DNA from: Micrococcales bacterium 72-143
Lineage (GTDB): Bacteria > Actinomycetota > Actinomycetes > Actinomycetales > Microbacteriaceae
DNA: 64,000 bases
Direction: 5' to 3'
NCBI GenBank assembly: GCA_001898835.1
Contig: MKVM01000001.1
Span: 1,402,651-1,466,650, forward strand
The notes under the pieces were generated by a model, which saw nothing but the letters and a program-made list of their open reading frames with translations, did not search any database and was not told where the DNA came from. The position numbers and the translations under genes were made by a program. Shown piece by piece: positions 8,768 through 17,615 of this stretch; within the stretch, counting starts at the first letter, position 1, and each line of letters begins with the position of its first letter.

Positions 8768-9244
8768 CTACCCCAGCTCGATCGTGAGGTACACGGAGTT
8801 CGGGTCGAGCGTGTAGTCGGCGAACGGCACGGTCTCCGTGAAGCCGGCGCTCAGGTAGAGGGCGCGGGCCGGGGCGAAGAAGTCCTCCGTGCCGGTCTCG
8901 AGGCTCAGCCGCCGGTAGCCGCGCGCCCGCGCCTCGGCGAGCACGTGCCCGAGCAGCAGGCGACCGAGCCCGCGGCCGCGGGCGGCGGCATCCGTGCGCA
9001 TCGACTTGAGCTCGCCGTGCTCCGGGTCGAGCTGCTTGAGGGCGACGCAGCCGAACAGCTGCTCACCGTCGCCCACGACCCAGAAGGTGACGGCGGGATC
9101 CTGCAGCCCGGTCACGTCGAGCGCGTGCACGCTCTCGGGCGGCGAGGTTGCGTGCATGTCGGCGAGGTGGTCCTCGAGCAGGCGCAGCACGCGCGGGTCG
9201 GTCAGCTCGCCGGGGGCGATCAGGGGTGCGTTCATCCCCACCAT
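8768..9244 (-). CDS. GNAT family N-acetyltransferase
   Basis: A 158-residue single-domain GNAT enzyme. The acetyl-CoA pyrophosphate loop is RTDAAARGRGLGRLLL (about 82-97), preceded by the FGCVALKQLDPEHGELKSM strands and followed by ARALYLSAGFTE. This is the pattern of small PhnO/ElaA-like acetyltransferases that act on amines or amino acids. Two in-frame ATGs (9244 and 9235) are possible; the outer one is given and neither has a strong ribosome site. Substrate unknown. Confidence 0.85.
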   Translation of the reverse strand: MVGMNAPLIAPGELTDPRVLRLLEDHLADMHATSPPESVHALDVTGLQDPAVTFWVVGDGEQLFGCVALKQLDPEHGELKSMRTDAAARGRGLGRLLLGHVLAEARARGYRRLSLETGTEDFFAPARALYLSAGFTETVPFADYTLDPNSVYLTIELG

Positions 9245-9270
9245 TGTGGCGAGGCGAGTGTGACAGGCGT

Positions 9271-10449
9271 ATGACGCCGTACGCTCATCCGGTGCGCCTC
9301 GCGATCGTGGGAGCCGGCCTGCTGTTGGTCGGCGGTGTCGCCGTCGCCACGGGCGTGCTCCCGGCGGCGGATGCGGTGGCTGTCGGCGCGCGCGTCTGGC
9401 CGGTGCTGCTGTTCGCGGTCGCTGTCACCGTCGTGGCGGAGCTGGCGGACCGGGCGGGGCTGTTCGCGGCGGTCGCCGAGCGGATGGCGCGCCTCGGCCG
9501 CGGGCACGGCTGGGTGCTGTGGATGCTCGTGGTGCTGCTCGCGGTCGCGTCGACGGTCTTCCTCTCGCTCGACACGACAGCGGTGCTGCTGACCCCCGTC
9601 GTGGTTCTGCTCGCCCGCCACCACGGCTACCCGCCGCTGCCGTTCGCTCTCACCACGGTGTGGCTCGCGAACACGGCGTCGCTGCTGCTGCCGGTCTCGA
9701 ACCTGACCAATCTGCTCGCCGAGCACGCCCTCGGCTTCTCCGACCCCGGGCGCTTCGCGGCGCTCATGGCGGCGCCCGCGGTGGTCGCCGTGGTCGTGCC
9801 GTGCGCGATCATCGCGATCGTGTTCCGGCGGCAGCTCGGCACCCGCTACGAGCCGGTCGCGGCGGAGGTGCCGCACGACCCGGTGCTGTTCTGGGTCTCG
9901 GCCGCGGTCGTGGCGGTGCTCATCCCGCTGCTCGTGAGCGGGCTGCCGGTGTGGATCCCGGCCACCGCGGCGGCGCTCGTGCTGGTCGCCGCCTTCGCGG
10001 TCCGCGACCGCGTCGCGGTGCGCCCCGGGCTCGTGCCGTGGGGTCTGCTGCTGTTCGCCGGTGGCCTGTTCCTCGTCGTCGAGGCGGCGCACTCGCTCGG
10101 CCTCGCATCCGCGCTCGCCGCGCTGACCGGGTCGGGTGACGACCCGGCGGCGCTGCTGCGGCTCTCGGCGTCCGGGTTCCTCGGCGCGAACGCGGTCAAC
10201 AACCTGCCGGCCTACCTCACGCTGGAGCCCCTCGCGGACTCGCCGCTGCGCATCGCCGCCCTCCTCGTGGGCGTCAACGCGGGGCCGCTCGTCACGCCGT
10301 GGGCGTCGCTCGCTGTGCTGCTGTGGCACGACCGGCTGCGTGCCCTCGGCGTCGAGCTGTCGTGGCGCCGGTACATGCTGCTCGGGCTCGTCGCGGCGCC
10401 GCTCACGGTGCTGCTCGCGACGCTCGCGCTGGCATCCGCGACCGCCTGA
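9271..10449 (+). CDS. ArsB/SLC13-type anion permease
   Basis: A 392-residue integral membrane protein with about 10-11 hydrophobic helices. The ArsB/SLC13 ion-transporter pattern shows in two half-site motifs: VSNLTNLLAEHALG (first half, like the ArsB NPTN motif) and FLGANAVNNLPAYLTL (second half, like xNNLPxxL). The start at MTPYAHP is chosen because upstream codons are antisense to the acetyltransferase. There is no arsR, arsC or arsA beside it, so arsenite specificity is uncertain; other oxyanions or dicarboxylates are possible. Confidence 0.82.
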   Translation: MTPYAHPVRLAIVGAGLLLVGGVAVATGVLPAADAVAVGARVWPVLLFAVAVTVVAELADRAGLFAAVAERMARLGRGHGWVLWMLVVLLAVASTVFLSLDTTAVLLTPVVVLLARHHGYPPLPFALTTVWLANTASLLLPVSNLTNLLAEHALGFSDPGRFAALMAAPAVVAVVVPCAIIAIVFRRQLGTRYEPVAAEVPHDPVLFWVSAAVVAVLIPLLVSGLPVWIPATAAALVLVAAFAVRDRVAVRPGLVPWGLLLFAGGLFLVVEAAHSLGLASALAALTGSGDDPAALLRLSASGFLGANAVNNLPAYLTLEPLADSPLRIAALLVGVNAGPLVTPWASLAVLLWHDRLRALGVELSWRRYMLLGLVAAPLTVLLATLALASATA

Positions 10450-10455
10450 GCGGGT

Positions 10456-11061
10456 TCAGCGGGCGGCGGTGGCGAGCAGGGCGTCGACGAGCACCTCGAT
10501 CTCGTGCTCCGCGGTCGTGGGCCAGGGCTCGTCGCCCTTGTGCACGCGGAGGGAGGTGATGCCGTGCAGCGCCGTCCACAGGCGGATCGCGAGCACCTCG
10601 GCTGCGGAGATCCCGTGTGATGCGAGCCCGCGGGCGAGCAGTTCGATCATGTCCCAGCCGGGTGCCCCCGGCCCCGCGGGGTGGTTGAGGCGGTCGGCGC
10701 TCTCGAACAGCAGCCGGTAGGCGCCCGGGTTCGCGACCCCCCAGCGGAGGTACCTCCCCCCGAGCGTGATGAGGGCGGCACGGTCGAGCGCGCCCTCGCC
10801 CAGCTGGAGGGCCTCGCGCAGCTCGGCGTTGCCGTCGACGAGCACCGCCCCGATGAGCGCGTCGACCGAGTCGAAGTGCCGGTAGACGGCGGAGGGGGCG
10901 ACGCCGACGGCTTTCGCGACGGCGCGCAGGGAGAAGGGGGCCGCATCCGGGGCCGTGGTGAGCAGCTCGCGGGCGGCGTTCACGAGGTCGTCGCGCAGGC
11001 GCTCTCCCTCGCCCCGCGGGTTGGGGGCGCGGGGCGTCCTCGCGGCTGCTGCTTGCGTCAT
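10456..11061 (-). CDS. TetR family transcriptional regulator
   Basis: A 201-residue repressor with an N-terminal helix-turn-helix (about 16-62): FSLRAVAKAVGVAPSAVYRHFDSVDALIG. The C-terminal part is a TetR_C ligand pocket with the WTALHGITSLR segment typical of the family. The start MTQAAAA excludes upstream codons that belong to the shared promoter region. It is divergent from a short-chain dehydrogenase, with repeated half-sites between them, so it probably represses both. Ligand unknown. Confidence 0.9.
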   Translation of the reverse strand: MTQAAAARTPRAPNPRGEGERLRDDLVNAARELLTTAPDAAPFSLRAVAKAVGVAPSAVYRHFDSVDALIGAVLVDGNAELREALQLGEGALDRAALITLGGRYLRWGVANPGAYRLLFESADRLNHPAGPGAPGWDMIELLARGLASHGISAAEVLAIRLWTALHGITSLRVHKGDEPWPTTAEHEIEVLVDALLATAAR

Positions 11062-11080
11062 CGTGCGATTCAGTGTACAC

Positions 11081-11112
11081 ATGTTCACGTACTTAGGTGA
11101 ACATGCGTTCAC
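11081..11112. promoter_or_regulatory. Operator with three GTGAAC half-sites, TetR/SDR intergenic
   Basis: ATGTTCAC (11081-11088) and GTGAACAT (11097-11104) form an inverted repeat 8 bp apart. The second arm also pairs with GTTCAC (11107-11112) to give the tighter palindrome GTGAAC-N4-GTTCAC. A TACACT -10-like hexamer for the tetR gene lies just outside (11072-11077, complement). Confidence 0.7.
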
Positions 11113-11125
11113 AGATGGAGGCCCC

Positions 11126-11899
11126 ATGTACCAGCCCACGCGTAGCGTCGTCACCGGCGCGAGCTCCGGACTCGGCGCCGCCTACGCGCGCGCCCTCGCC
11201 GCCCGCGGCTCCGACCTCGTGCTCGTCGCGCGGAGAGCTGACCGCCTCGAGGCGCTCGCCGCCGAACTGGAGGCCGCACACGGCATCCGCGCGGAGGTGG
11301 TGCCGGCCGACCTCTCGCTGCCCGGCGCCGGACGCGCCCTCCGCGAGGCGGTCGAGGGCGGGGTCGACACCCTCGTCAACAATGCGGGCTTCGGAACCCA
11401 CGACCTCCTCGTCGACTCCGACCCGCGGCTGCTCGAACAGGAGATCGCCGTCGATGTCGCCGCCCTCGTCGACCTCACGCGCGCGTTCCTGCCCGGGATG
11501 CTCGCCGCCGGACGCGGGGCGATCGTCAACATCGCGAGCACCGCGGCGTTCCAGCCCATCCCCCGCATGGCCGTCTACGGCGCGGCGAAGGCGTTCGTGC
11601 TGAACTTCACGCGGGCGGTGTGGGCCGAGGCGCGACCGCACGGCGTGAAGGTGCTCGCCGTCGCCCCAGGAGCCACCCGCACCGAGTTCTTCGACGTCGT
11701 CGGCACGGAGGCCGCCGCGGTCGGACGCTTCCAGAGACCGGAGGACGTCATCCGCACGACCTTGCGCGCCCTCGATCGCACCCGCACCCCGTCGACCGCG
11801 GTCTCCGGCCGGGCGAACGCGTTCGCCGCCTGGATGACCCGGCTGGTTCCGGCCGACACCCTCACCCGGATGACCGGGCGGCTCGTCGAGCGCGACTGA
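11126..11899 (+). CDS. Short-chain dehydrogenase/reductase
   Basis: A 257-residue classical SDR. The cofactor motif TGASSGLG is at about residues 10-17, followed by an ARR segment that favours NADP(H). The structural motif is NNAGFG, the catalytic serine lies in NIASTAA, and the active site is YGAAK. It resembles the DltE/YbbO-like general SDRs acting on ketones or aldehydes. A GGAGG site precedes the ATG. Divergent from its probable TetR repressor. Substrate unknown. Confidence 0.9.
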   Translation: MYQPTRSVVTGASSGLGAAYARALAARGSDLVLVARRADRLEALAAELEAAHGIRAEVVPADLSLPGAGRALREAVEGGVDTLVNNAGFGTHDLLVDSDPRLLEQEIAVDVAALVDLTRAFLPGMLAAGRGAIVNIASTAAFQPIPRMAVYGAAKAFVLNFTRAVWAEARPHGVKVLAVAPGATRTEFFDVVGTEAAAVGRFQRPEDVIRTTLRALDRTRTPSTAVSGRANAFAAWMTRLVPADTLTRMTGRLVERD

Positions 11900-11908
11900 G
11901 AGCGCCGC

Positions 11909-12310
11909 TCAGAGGCGCTCGAGCAGCTGCGACACCTTGGCGAGCCGCTCACGCGGCATCGCGGCCGCGGCCTCGCTCGGCGCGCTCTTCACGGCGCTCG
12001 CGAGGATGTCGTAGATGACGAGCTGCGCCCACCGCGGCGCGTCCTCGTCCGACTGGGCGCGGATCTGGTGCTCCATCGTGGAGGTGACCTGCCCCGTCGC
12101 GGGGTCGTACTGCACGAGGAGGCCGCGCCAGCTGTCGCCGTCGGGGAAGCACACGGCCTTGATGCCCGGCAGCACCTCGAACTCGGCGGCGTGCTCGAGA
12201 CCGTCCGGGTTCGGCGGCAGCGCGCCGACGCGCGGCGACATCTCGGGCAGGTCCCAGGCGAGGGTGTCGACGAGGTCTCTCGCACGCTTCTTGTCCGCCC
12301 GGGTCGCCAT
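11909..12310 (-). CDS. Hypothetical protein, 133 aa
   Basis: A soluble acidic protein with no domain I can name. It has a basic start (MATRADKKRARDLVDTLAW), a central beta-rich stretch (EVLPGIKAVCFPDGDSWRGLLVQYDP) and helical ends. Coding character is good and the ATG lies 6 nt after TACCTT (12317-12322, complement), consistent with leaderless expression. It converges with the SDR gene and follows the aldo/keto reductase. I cannot assign a function. Confidence 0.7.
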   Translation of the reverse strand: MATRADKKRARDLVDTLAWDLPEMSPRVGALPPNPDGLEHAAEFEVLPGIKAVCFPDGDSWRGLLVQYDPATGQVTSTMEHQIRAQSDEDAPRWAQLVIYDILASAVKSAPSEAAAAMPRERLAKVSQLLERL

Positions 12311-12316
12311 GCGATA

Positions 12317-12322
12317 AAGGTA
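12317..12322 (-). promoter_or_regulatory. Candidate -10 element for leaderless 133-aa gene
   Basis: The complement reads TACCTT, followed by 6 nt and then the ATG at 12310. No ribosome site is present in between. Confidence 0.45.
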
Positions 12323-12350
12323 GCCGATCGACCCCCCTCCGGGATGCCGC

Positions 12351-13181
12351 TCAGAACTCCTCGTAGTGGGCGGGATCCTGGCCCGCGAGGCGACCGTCGG
12401 GGCGCCCGAGCGCGGTGATCTCATCCACCTCGTCCGCCTCGAGCACCAGCTCGGCCGCGGCGAGGTTCTCGCGCTGCCGCTCGACCGACGCGGCCTTCGG
12501 CAGCGGGATTGCTCCCCGTGCGATCGACCAGGCCAGGAGCACCTGCCCCGGGGTGGCGTCGTGCCGCTCCGCCACCCGCGTGACGATCGGGTTGGCCAGC
12601 AGGTCGTTGCCGCGTCCGAGCGGGCTCCACGCCTCGGTGAGGATGCCGTGCCGGCGATGGAACTCCAGCATGTCCGCCTGGGGGAAGTACGGATGCAGCT
12701 CGATCTGGTTCACCTCGGGCATGACACCGGTCTCGGCCGCGAGCCGCTCCAGGTGCTCGGGAAGGAAGTTGCACACCCCGATCGCCGTCACCCACCCCTC
12801 GGCCTTGGCCGCGATGAGCGCCCTCCAGGCCTCGACGTAGCGGTCGACGCCGGGATTCGGCCAGTGGATCAGATACAGGTCGATCTGGTCGAGCCCCGTG
12901 CGATAGACGCTCTCCTGGATGGTGTCCATCGCCTCGTCGAAGGCATGATGCCGCCCGGGCAGCTTCGAGGTGACGATCGTGTCGGCGCGGCGCCCGCTGT
13001 CGCGGATCGCGCGTCCGACCACCCCCTCGTTCTCGTAGTTGAAGGCCGAGTCGACGAGCGTGTAGCCCACGTCGACGGCACCCTGGATGGGCGCGATGCC
13101 GTCGGCCCCTGTGAGCCGGTACGTCCCGAACCCGATGACCGGGAGGGTGAGTCCGCCGTGGGCGGTCCTGGTGGGAAGCAT
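12351..13181 (-). CDS. Aldo/keto reductase
   Basis: A 276-residue NADPH-dependent oxidoreductase of the 2,5-diketo-gluconate reductase-like AKR group. The catalytic tetrad is visible: Asp in LVDSAFNYENE, the Tyr of the same motif, Lys in IVTSKLPG, and His in YLIHWPNP. The cofactor end has IPLPKAASVERQRENLAA, which contacts the 2'-phosphate of NADPH. An AAGGAG ribosome site precedes the ATG. It may reduce aldehydes or ketones generally; no neighbour fixes the substrate. Confidence 0.93.
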   Translation of the reverse strand: MLPTRTAHGGLTLPVIGFGTYRLTGADGIAPIQGAVDVGYTLVDSAFNYENEGVVGRAIRDSGRRADTIVTSKLPGRHHAFDEAMDTIQESVYRTGLDQIDLYLIHWPNPGVDRYVEAWRALIAAKAEGWVTAIGVCNFLPEHLERLAAETGVMPEVNQIELHPYFPQADMLEFHRRHGILTEAWSPLGRGNDLLANPIVTRVAERHDATPGQVLLAWSIARGAIPLPKAASVERQRENLAAAELVLEADEVDEITALGRPDGRLAGQDPAHYEEF

Positions 13182-13236
13182 GGAGTGCTCCTTCCGTTGT
13201 CGAGGATGGGTGATCGGGGGTTTCAGCGTCGTCCTG

Positions 13237-14310
13237 TCACGTCGCCCGACCCTCCACGCCGCCGTCGACCGCGACGGCCGCCGTCGGCCGGATGATGAGC
13301 GCTCGCTCGCGCCGGCTCCGCACCTCGCGGGCGACGATGAACGCCGCGGTCGAGACGACGAGCCACACCGCCAGCACGACGAGGGCCTCGGGGTGCACCT
13401 CGTCGGGGAAGTAGGTGATGTCGCGGAGCACCCGGACGGTGGCGCCGCTCGGCAGCCAGCGCCCGACGAACTCGTAGAACGGGGGGAGCAGTTGCGGGGC
13501 GACGGCACCACCCGAGGAGGGGTTGGCGATGACGACGAAGGTGATCCAGGTCGGCAGCAGCGCCCACCTGCCTCCGATCGCGACTCGCCAGAAGCTGTAC
13601 ACCATCGCCGAGACGAACATCGTCGTCCCGAGCAGCAGCCACGCGGGCGCGACCGGGAACGACTCCAGCCCGAGCACGGGACCGATGACGACCGTCATCG
13701 ACCCGGCGACGACGAGGGAACGCACGACATCCCAGCCGAGGATCGCGCGGAGGCTCATGTCGGTCGAGTTGATGCGGGTCTGGATGGCGCCGATGAAGCC
13801 GAGGATCGTCGCCCCGAGTGCGAGGTAGAAGAGCACGAGCCCCTGGGGATCGCGCTCCGCGAGCGGGTGCCGGTCCACCAGCTCGAGCTTCGCCCCGAGG
13901 AGCGACTCGATCCGGTCCTGCCGGAGCTCGACCGATCGCGCGATCGAGGCACCCGATGCGGTCGAGATCGTGAGGCGGGCCGGCGAGGCGTCCGCGTCGA
14001 GGACGGCGTAGACCTGCTGCTGATCGAGCGCGTGGAGCGCGGTCGACGCGCTCGCGAACTCCTCGACCCGGTACTCGTCGCCGGAGGCGTCGAGACCGTT
14101 CGCGAGCGCCTCGTCCGCCGCCCGGCCGACCGCGGCGACGGGCACGGCCCGCGGAACAGGGTCGCCCATCGCGAGACTGTAGGAGGCCACGAACAGCGGG
14201 CCGACGAGGGCGATCACGATCGTGACCACCAGCGCGGGCAGATGGGCGCGCGGCACGCGGGGAGATCCGGCTGGCCCCCGCGCGTTCGCGCCCTCCGCCA
14301 TCGACGTCAC
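13237..14310 (-). CDS. DUF3533/YhgE-like membrane protein
   Basis: A 357-residue membrane protein. One helix lies near the N-terminus (about 25-45), followed by an extracytoplasmic domain of about 110 residues. A cluster of five or so helices then runs from about 165 to 340 (LVLFYLALGATILGF, VVRSLVVAGSMTVVIG, WLLLGTTMFVSAMVY). This layout matches DUF3533/ABC-2-related permeases. Start and upstream stop overlap as GTGA, so it is coupled to the dehydrogenase-like gene, presumably one transcript under the TetR operator at 15188. Role unknown; export of a toxic compound is a guess. Confidence 0.7.
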   Translation of the reverse strand: MTSMAEGANARGPAGSPRVPRAHLPALVVTIVIALVGPLFVASYSLAMGDPVPRAVPVAAVGRAADEALANGLDASGDEYRVEEFASASTALHALDQQQVYAVLDADASPARLTISTASGASIARSVELRQDRIESLLGAKLELVDRHPLAERDPQGLVLFYLALGATILGFIGAIQTRINSTDMSLRAILGWDVVRSLVVAGSMTVVIGPVLGLESFPVAPAWLLLGTTMFVSAMVYSFWRVAIGGRWALLPTWITFVVIANPSSGGAVAPQLLPPFYEFVGRWLPSGATVRVLRDITYFPDEVHPEALVVLAVWLVVSTAAFIVAREVRSRRERALIIRPTAAVAVDGGVEGRAT

Positions 14311-15188
14311 CTCCGGGCGAATGCGGTCGCGACCGCGGCGATGTCCTCGTCGCCGCGCCCCGCGTCGACGGTGCTTCCGTAGAGCCGCTCGAGGGCGTCG
14401 AGGAGCACGGGAGCGACCGCGCTCTCCTCGCGGGCGAGCCGGATGTCCTTGAGCAGCCCGGTGACCTCGAACTGGGTGCGATAGTCCCCCTCGAGTGCGG
14501 CCGTCCCCTTGAGCTGCGCGTAGGGGCTGTCCGCGGCGGTTCCCGTCAACGCGGCCAGCACGAGGTGCGGGTCGATGTCGAGCTCGCGGGCGATCGCGAG
14601 CGACTGCCCGATGCCGGCGGTGATCGTCGCGATCCAGCTGTTGACCGCGAGCTTGAGAGCGGATGCCGCGGGTGCGGCCCGACCCGCAACGACGATCCGG
14701 GAGGCCACCGCGCCGAGCACACCCCGGGCGGCATCGATCGTCGACGGGTCACCGGCGACGAGCGCCGACAGGGTGCCTTCGATCGCCGGCCCCCGCGTGC
14801 CGAGCATCGGCGAGTCGAGGAACCGGAGGCCGGCCTTCTCGGCGTCCGCTGCGAACTCTCGCGCGGCGACGACCCCGACCGTCGACGCCTGCAGCCAGAC
14901 GGCACCGGGTCGCATCGCGGGAAGCACCTCCCGCATGACGGAGCGGACCGCATCCGCGTCGAACAGCATCGTGAGCACCACGTCGGCACCGGCTACCGCG
15001 CTCTGCGCGGTCTCGGCGATACGCGCGGACGAGCCGGCCCGGTACGCCTCACGCCGTGCGGGCGATCTGTTCCAGACGGCGAGATCGAAGCCGTGGGATT
15101 CGATCCGCCGGGCCATCGCCGCACCCATGGTGCCGAGCCCGAGTATCGCCACCGACGGGTCTCGCGTGCCGCTCTCGATCGTCGTCAT
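14307..15188 (-). CDS. NAD(P)-dependent beta-hydroxyacid dehydrogenase-like protein
   Basis: A 293-residue protein of the 3-hydroxyisobutyrate dehydrogenase / imine reductase family. The Rossmann motif is AILGLGTMGAAMARR (about 14-28). The substrate region is DSPMLGTRGPAIEGTLSALVAG (about 125-146), and the catalytic Lys sits in ALKLAVNSW (about 177-185). Family members reduce beta-hydroxyacid semialdehydes or imines. The ATG is embedded in the inverted repeat at 15188-15203, 7 nt after a TACCGT hexamer, so it is probably leaderless and controlled by the divergent TetR. Confidence 0.87.
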   Translation of the reverse strand: MTTIESGTRDPSVAILGLGTMGAAMARRIESHGFDLAVWNRSPARREAYRAGSSARIAETAQSAVAGADVVLTMLFDADAVRSVMREVLPAMRPGAVWLQASTVGVVAAREFAADAEKAGLRFLDSPMLGTRGPAIEGTLSALVAGDPSTIDAARGVLGAVASRIVVAGRAAPAASALKLAVNSWIATITAGIGQSLAIARELDIDPHLVLAALTGTAADSPYAQLKGTAALEGDYRTQFEVTGLLKDIRLAREESAVAPVLLDALERLYGSTVDAGRGDEDIAAVATAFARR

Positions 15189-15203
15189 GTACTAAACGGT
15201 ACA
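15188..15203. promoter_or_regulatory. TetR-type operator overlapping a promoter and start codon
   Basis: TGTAC-TAAACG-GTACA is an inverted repeat. It covers the TACCGT -10 hexamer (15196-15201, complement) and touches the ATG of the dehydrogenase-like gene. TTGCAA at 15218-15223 sits 16 bp away as a possible -35. Binding here would block that promoter. Confidence 0.65.
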
Positions 15204-15240
15204 CGCTGTTCAGTTATTTGCAATGAATATGATGAACGCC

Positions 15241-15825
15241 ATGTCCACGAAAGACGTCGGCGCCGCGACGAAGCGGCCGCGCGGCAGGCCGCGCGACACG
15301 GCGCTGCGGAACCGGATCCTGGCCACCGCCGCGGAGCTGGCGGCCGGCGAGGGGGTCGAGATCGGCTTCGATCGGATCGCGCAGGCCGCGGGCGCCAGCC
15401 GCACGACCCTCTACCGCTGGTGGCGCAGCCCCCACGAGCTGTTCCTCGACGCGCTGCTCGAGTCGGCTCGCACCCCGCCCGACCCCGCGGACTCGCCCGT
15501 GCTCGAGCGCATCCGCGCACAGCTCGAGGCGGCGGCCGTCGTCCTCGTCGACCGCCCGACGGCCGCCCCCCTGCGAGTGCTCGCGGCCGGTGCGCTGACC
15601 TCGGCGCCCGACGCCGACTCCTTCCGCACGCACTGGCTCGCACCCCGCCGGGGGCTGGCCCGGGAGCTCATCCGCCTGGGGATCGACGAGGGCGTGATCG
15701 TCGACGAGGATCCCGAGCTCCTCATCGACCTCCTCTTCGCGCCGCTCTACCATCGCGCCTTCTTCACGGGGGCGCCGATCGACGACGACCTCATCGACGC
15801 GCTCCTCGCCCGGGTCCGGCGCTGA
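15241..15825 (+). CDS. TetR family transcriptional regulator
   Basis: A 194-residue regulator with the AcrR-type signature GRPRDTALRNRILATAAELA and the helix-turn-helix IGFDRIAQAAGASRTTLYRWW (about 44-64). The C-terminal TetR_C domain ends LIDLLFAPLYHRAFFTGAP, common in actinobacterial TetRs. Of two in-frame ATGs (15223, 15241), the inner one is chosen because TATGAT at 15228-15233 lies 7 nt before it, as for a leaderless gene. It probably represses the divergent dehydrogenase and membrane-protein pair. Confidence 0.88.
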   Translation: MSTKDVGAATKRPRGRPRDTALRNRILATAAELAAGEGVEIGFDRIAQAAGASRTTLYRWWRSPHELFLDALLESARTPPDPADSPVLERIRAQLEAAAVVLVDRPTAAPLRVLAAGALTSAPDADSFRTHWLAPRRGLARELIRLGIDEGVIVDEDPELLIDLLFAPLYHRAFFTGAPIDDDLIDALLARVRR

Positions 15826-15832
15826 CCCAGGA

Positions 15833-15861
15833 TTGACGATTTTCGATACGCGCCGTACCGT
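15833..15861 (+). promoter_or_regulatory. poxB promoter, leaderless
   Basis: TTGACG (15833-15838), a 17-bp spacer and TACCGT (15856-15861) form a good sigma-70-type promoter. The poxB ATG follows 6 nt later, so the mRNA should start at or next to the start codon. Confidence 0.7.
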
Positions 15862-15867
15862 TAATCC

Positions 15868-17595
15868 ATGAACGTCGCCGAACACTTCGTCCGTGAGCTC
15901 GAGCGCGCCGGGGTGCGCCGCGTCTGGGGGCTCCCCGGCGACTCCCTCAACGCCTTCACCGATGCGCTGCGTCACAGCACGCAGATCGACTGGATGCACG
16001 TCCGCCACGAGGAGGCGGCCGCCTTCGCGGCGGCGGCGGAGGCCGCGGTCACCGGCGAGCTCGCCGTCGTCGCCGGCAGTTGCGGGCCGGGCAACCTGCA
16101 CTTCATCAACGGACTGTTCGACGCGCAGCGCAGCCGCGTGCCGGTGCTCGCGATCGCGTCCCACATCCCGTCCGAGCAGATCGGCAGCGGGTACTTCCAG
16201 GAGACCCACCCGCAGGAACTGTTCCGCGAATGCAGCGTCTACTCCGAGCTCATCGGCGACCCGGCGCAGCTGCCCTGGGTCCTCGAGATCGCGATGCGCA
16301 CCGCCATCGAGAAGCGCGGCGTCGCGGTCGTGGTCGTGCCGGGCGACGTCTTCTTCGCCACGGCTCCCGAACGCCGTCAGGGCTCACCGATCGCGGCGGC
16401 CTCGCCGCGCGTCATCCCCGCGGCGGGAGAGCTGGAGGCGGCGGCCGGGATCCTCGACGGAGCGGATCGCGTGACGATCCTCGCCGGCTCGGGGGTCGCC
16501 GGGCACCACGACGCCGTCCTCGCCCTCGCCGAGCGGCTTCAGGCGCCGATCGTCCACGCACTCCGCGGCAAGGAGCACATCGAGTACGACAACCCGTACG
16601 ACGTCGGGATGACCGGGCTGCTCGGGTTCTCGTCAGGCTACCGCGCCATGGAGCGGTGCGACGCGCTGCTCATGCTCGGCACCGACTTCCCGTACCGGCA
16701 GTTCTATCCCTCGCGCGCCCGCGTGATCCAGGTCGACATCCGTGGCGAGCAGCTGGGCCGGCGCACCCCGCTCGACCTCGGCCTGGTGGGCGACGTCGGG
16801 GAGACGGCCAGCGCGCTGCTGCCGCTGCTCCGGGAGGGCAGGTCCTCCCGCCACCTCGACGAGAGCCGCGCCCACTACGTCTCGGCCCGCAAGGGACTCG
16901 ACGACCTCGCCCGCGACGACGGTCGCGGCCCCGTGCACCCGCAGTACCTCACGCGGCTGATCGACGAGCTCGCCGACGACGACGCCGTCTTCACGGCGGA
17001 TGTCGGCACCCCGGTGGTGTGGGCGGCGCGCTACCTGCACATGAACGGCACGCGGCGGCTCCTCGGATCCTTCACGCACGGATCGATGGCGAACGCGCTC
17101 CCCCAGGCGCTCGGCGCGCAGGCCGTCGACCGCTCCCGGCAGGTGATCGCGCTCGCCGGCGACGGCGGGCTGTCGATGCTGATGGGCGACCTCATCTCGA
17201 TCGGACAGAACAAGCTGCCGGTGAAGATCGTCGTCTACGACAACTCGGCCCTCGGTTTCGTGGAGCTGGAGATGAAGGCCGCCGGCATCGTGAACTTCGG
17301 AACCGAACTCGAGAATCCGGACTTCGCCCGCGTCGCGGAGGCCCTCGGCATCCGCGGCATCCGCGTCGAGGAGGGAGCGGGGCTCGAGGACGCCCTGCGC
17401 GACGCGTTCGCGACCGACGGGCCCGCGCTCGTCGACGTGCGGTGCGCGCGGCAGGAGCTGTCGGTGCCCCCGGCCATCACCGTCGCGCAGGCGAAGGGCT
17501 TCACCCTCTGGGCGCTCCGGACGGTGCTCTCGGGACGCGGCAGCGAACTGCTCGACCTCGCCGACACGAACGTGCTGCGGCGATTGCTGGGCTGA
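15868..17595 (+). CDS. poxB: Pyruvate dehydrogenase (quinone) PoxB
   Basis: A 575-residue ThDP/FAD flavoenzyme that oxidises pyruvate to acetate and CO2 and passes electrons to membrane quinone. Length matches E. coli PoxB (572). The ThDP half-site Glu is in VRHEEAAAFAAAAEA (about 45-59), the flavin-domain segment VTILAGSGVAGHH is near 205, and the ThDP/Mg motif starts at LAGDGGLSMLMGD (about 429-441). The C-terminal 25 residues can form the amphipathic membrane-binding helix of PoxB. Acetolactate synthase was considered, but the C-terminal tail and the ECSVYSELI segment favour PoxB. Confidence 0.9.
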   Translation: MNVAEHFVRELERAGVRRVWGLPGDSLNAFTDALRHSTQIDWMHVRHEEAAAFAAAAEAAVTGELAVVAGSCGPGNLHFINGLFDAQRSRVPVLAIASHIPSEQIGSGYFQETHPQELFRECSVYSELIGDPAQLPWVLEIAMRTAIEKRGVAVVVVPGDVFFATAPERRQGSPIAAASPRVIPAAGELEAAAGILDGADRVTILAGSGVAGHHDAVLALAERLQAPIVHALRGKEHIEYDNPYDVGMTGLLGFSSGYRAMERCDALLMLGTDFPYRQFYPSRARVIQVDIRGEQLGRRTPLDLGLVGDVGETASALLPLLREGRSSRHLDESRAHYVSARKGLDDLARDDGRGPVHPQYLTRLIDELADDDAVFTADVGTPVVWAARYLHMNGTRRLLGSFTHGSMANALPQALGAQAVDRSRQVIALAGDGGLSMLMGDLISIGQNKLPVKIVVYDNSALGFVELEMKAAGIVNFGTELENPDFARVAEALGIRGIRVEEGAGLEDALRDAFATDGPALVDVRCARQELSVPPAITVAQAKGFTLWALRTVLSGRGSELLDLADTNVLRRLLG

Positions 17596-17615
17596 GCGGT
17601 GCGGGGCTCCCCACC

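Noticed and set aside
9271..10449. Arsenite efflux pump ArsB as a firm call
   Set aside because: The fold motifs match, but there is no ars regulator, reductase or ATPase beside it, so only a family-level call is made.
15868..17595. Acetolactate synthase or another ThDP carboligase
   Set aside because: Length, the HPQELFRECSVYSELI region and the C-terminal amphipathic tail fit pyruvate:quinone oxidoreductase better.
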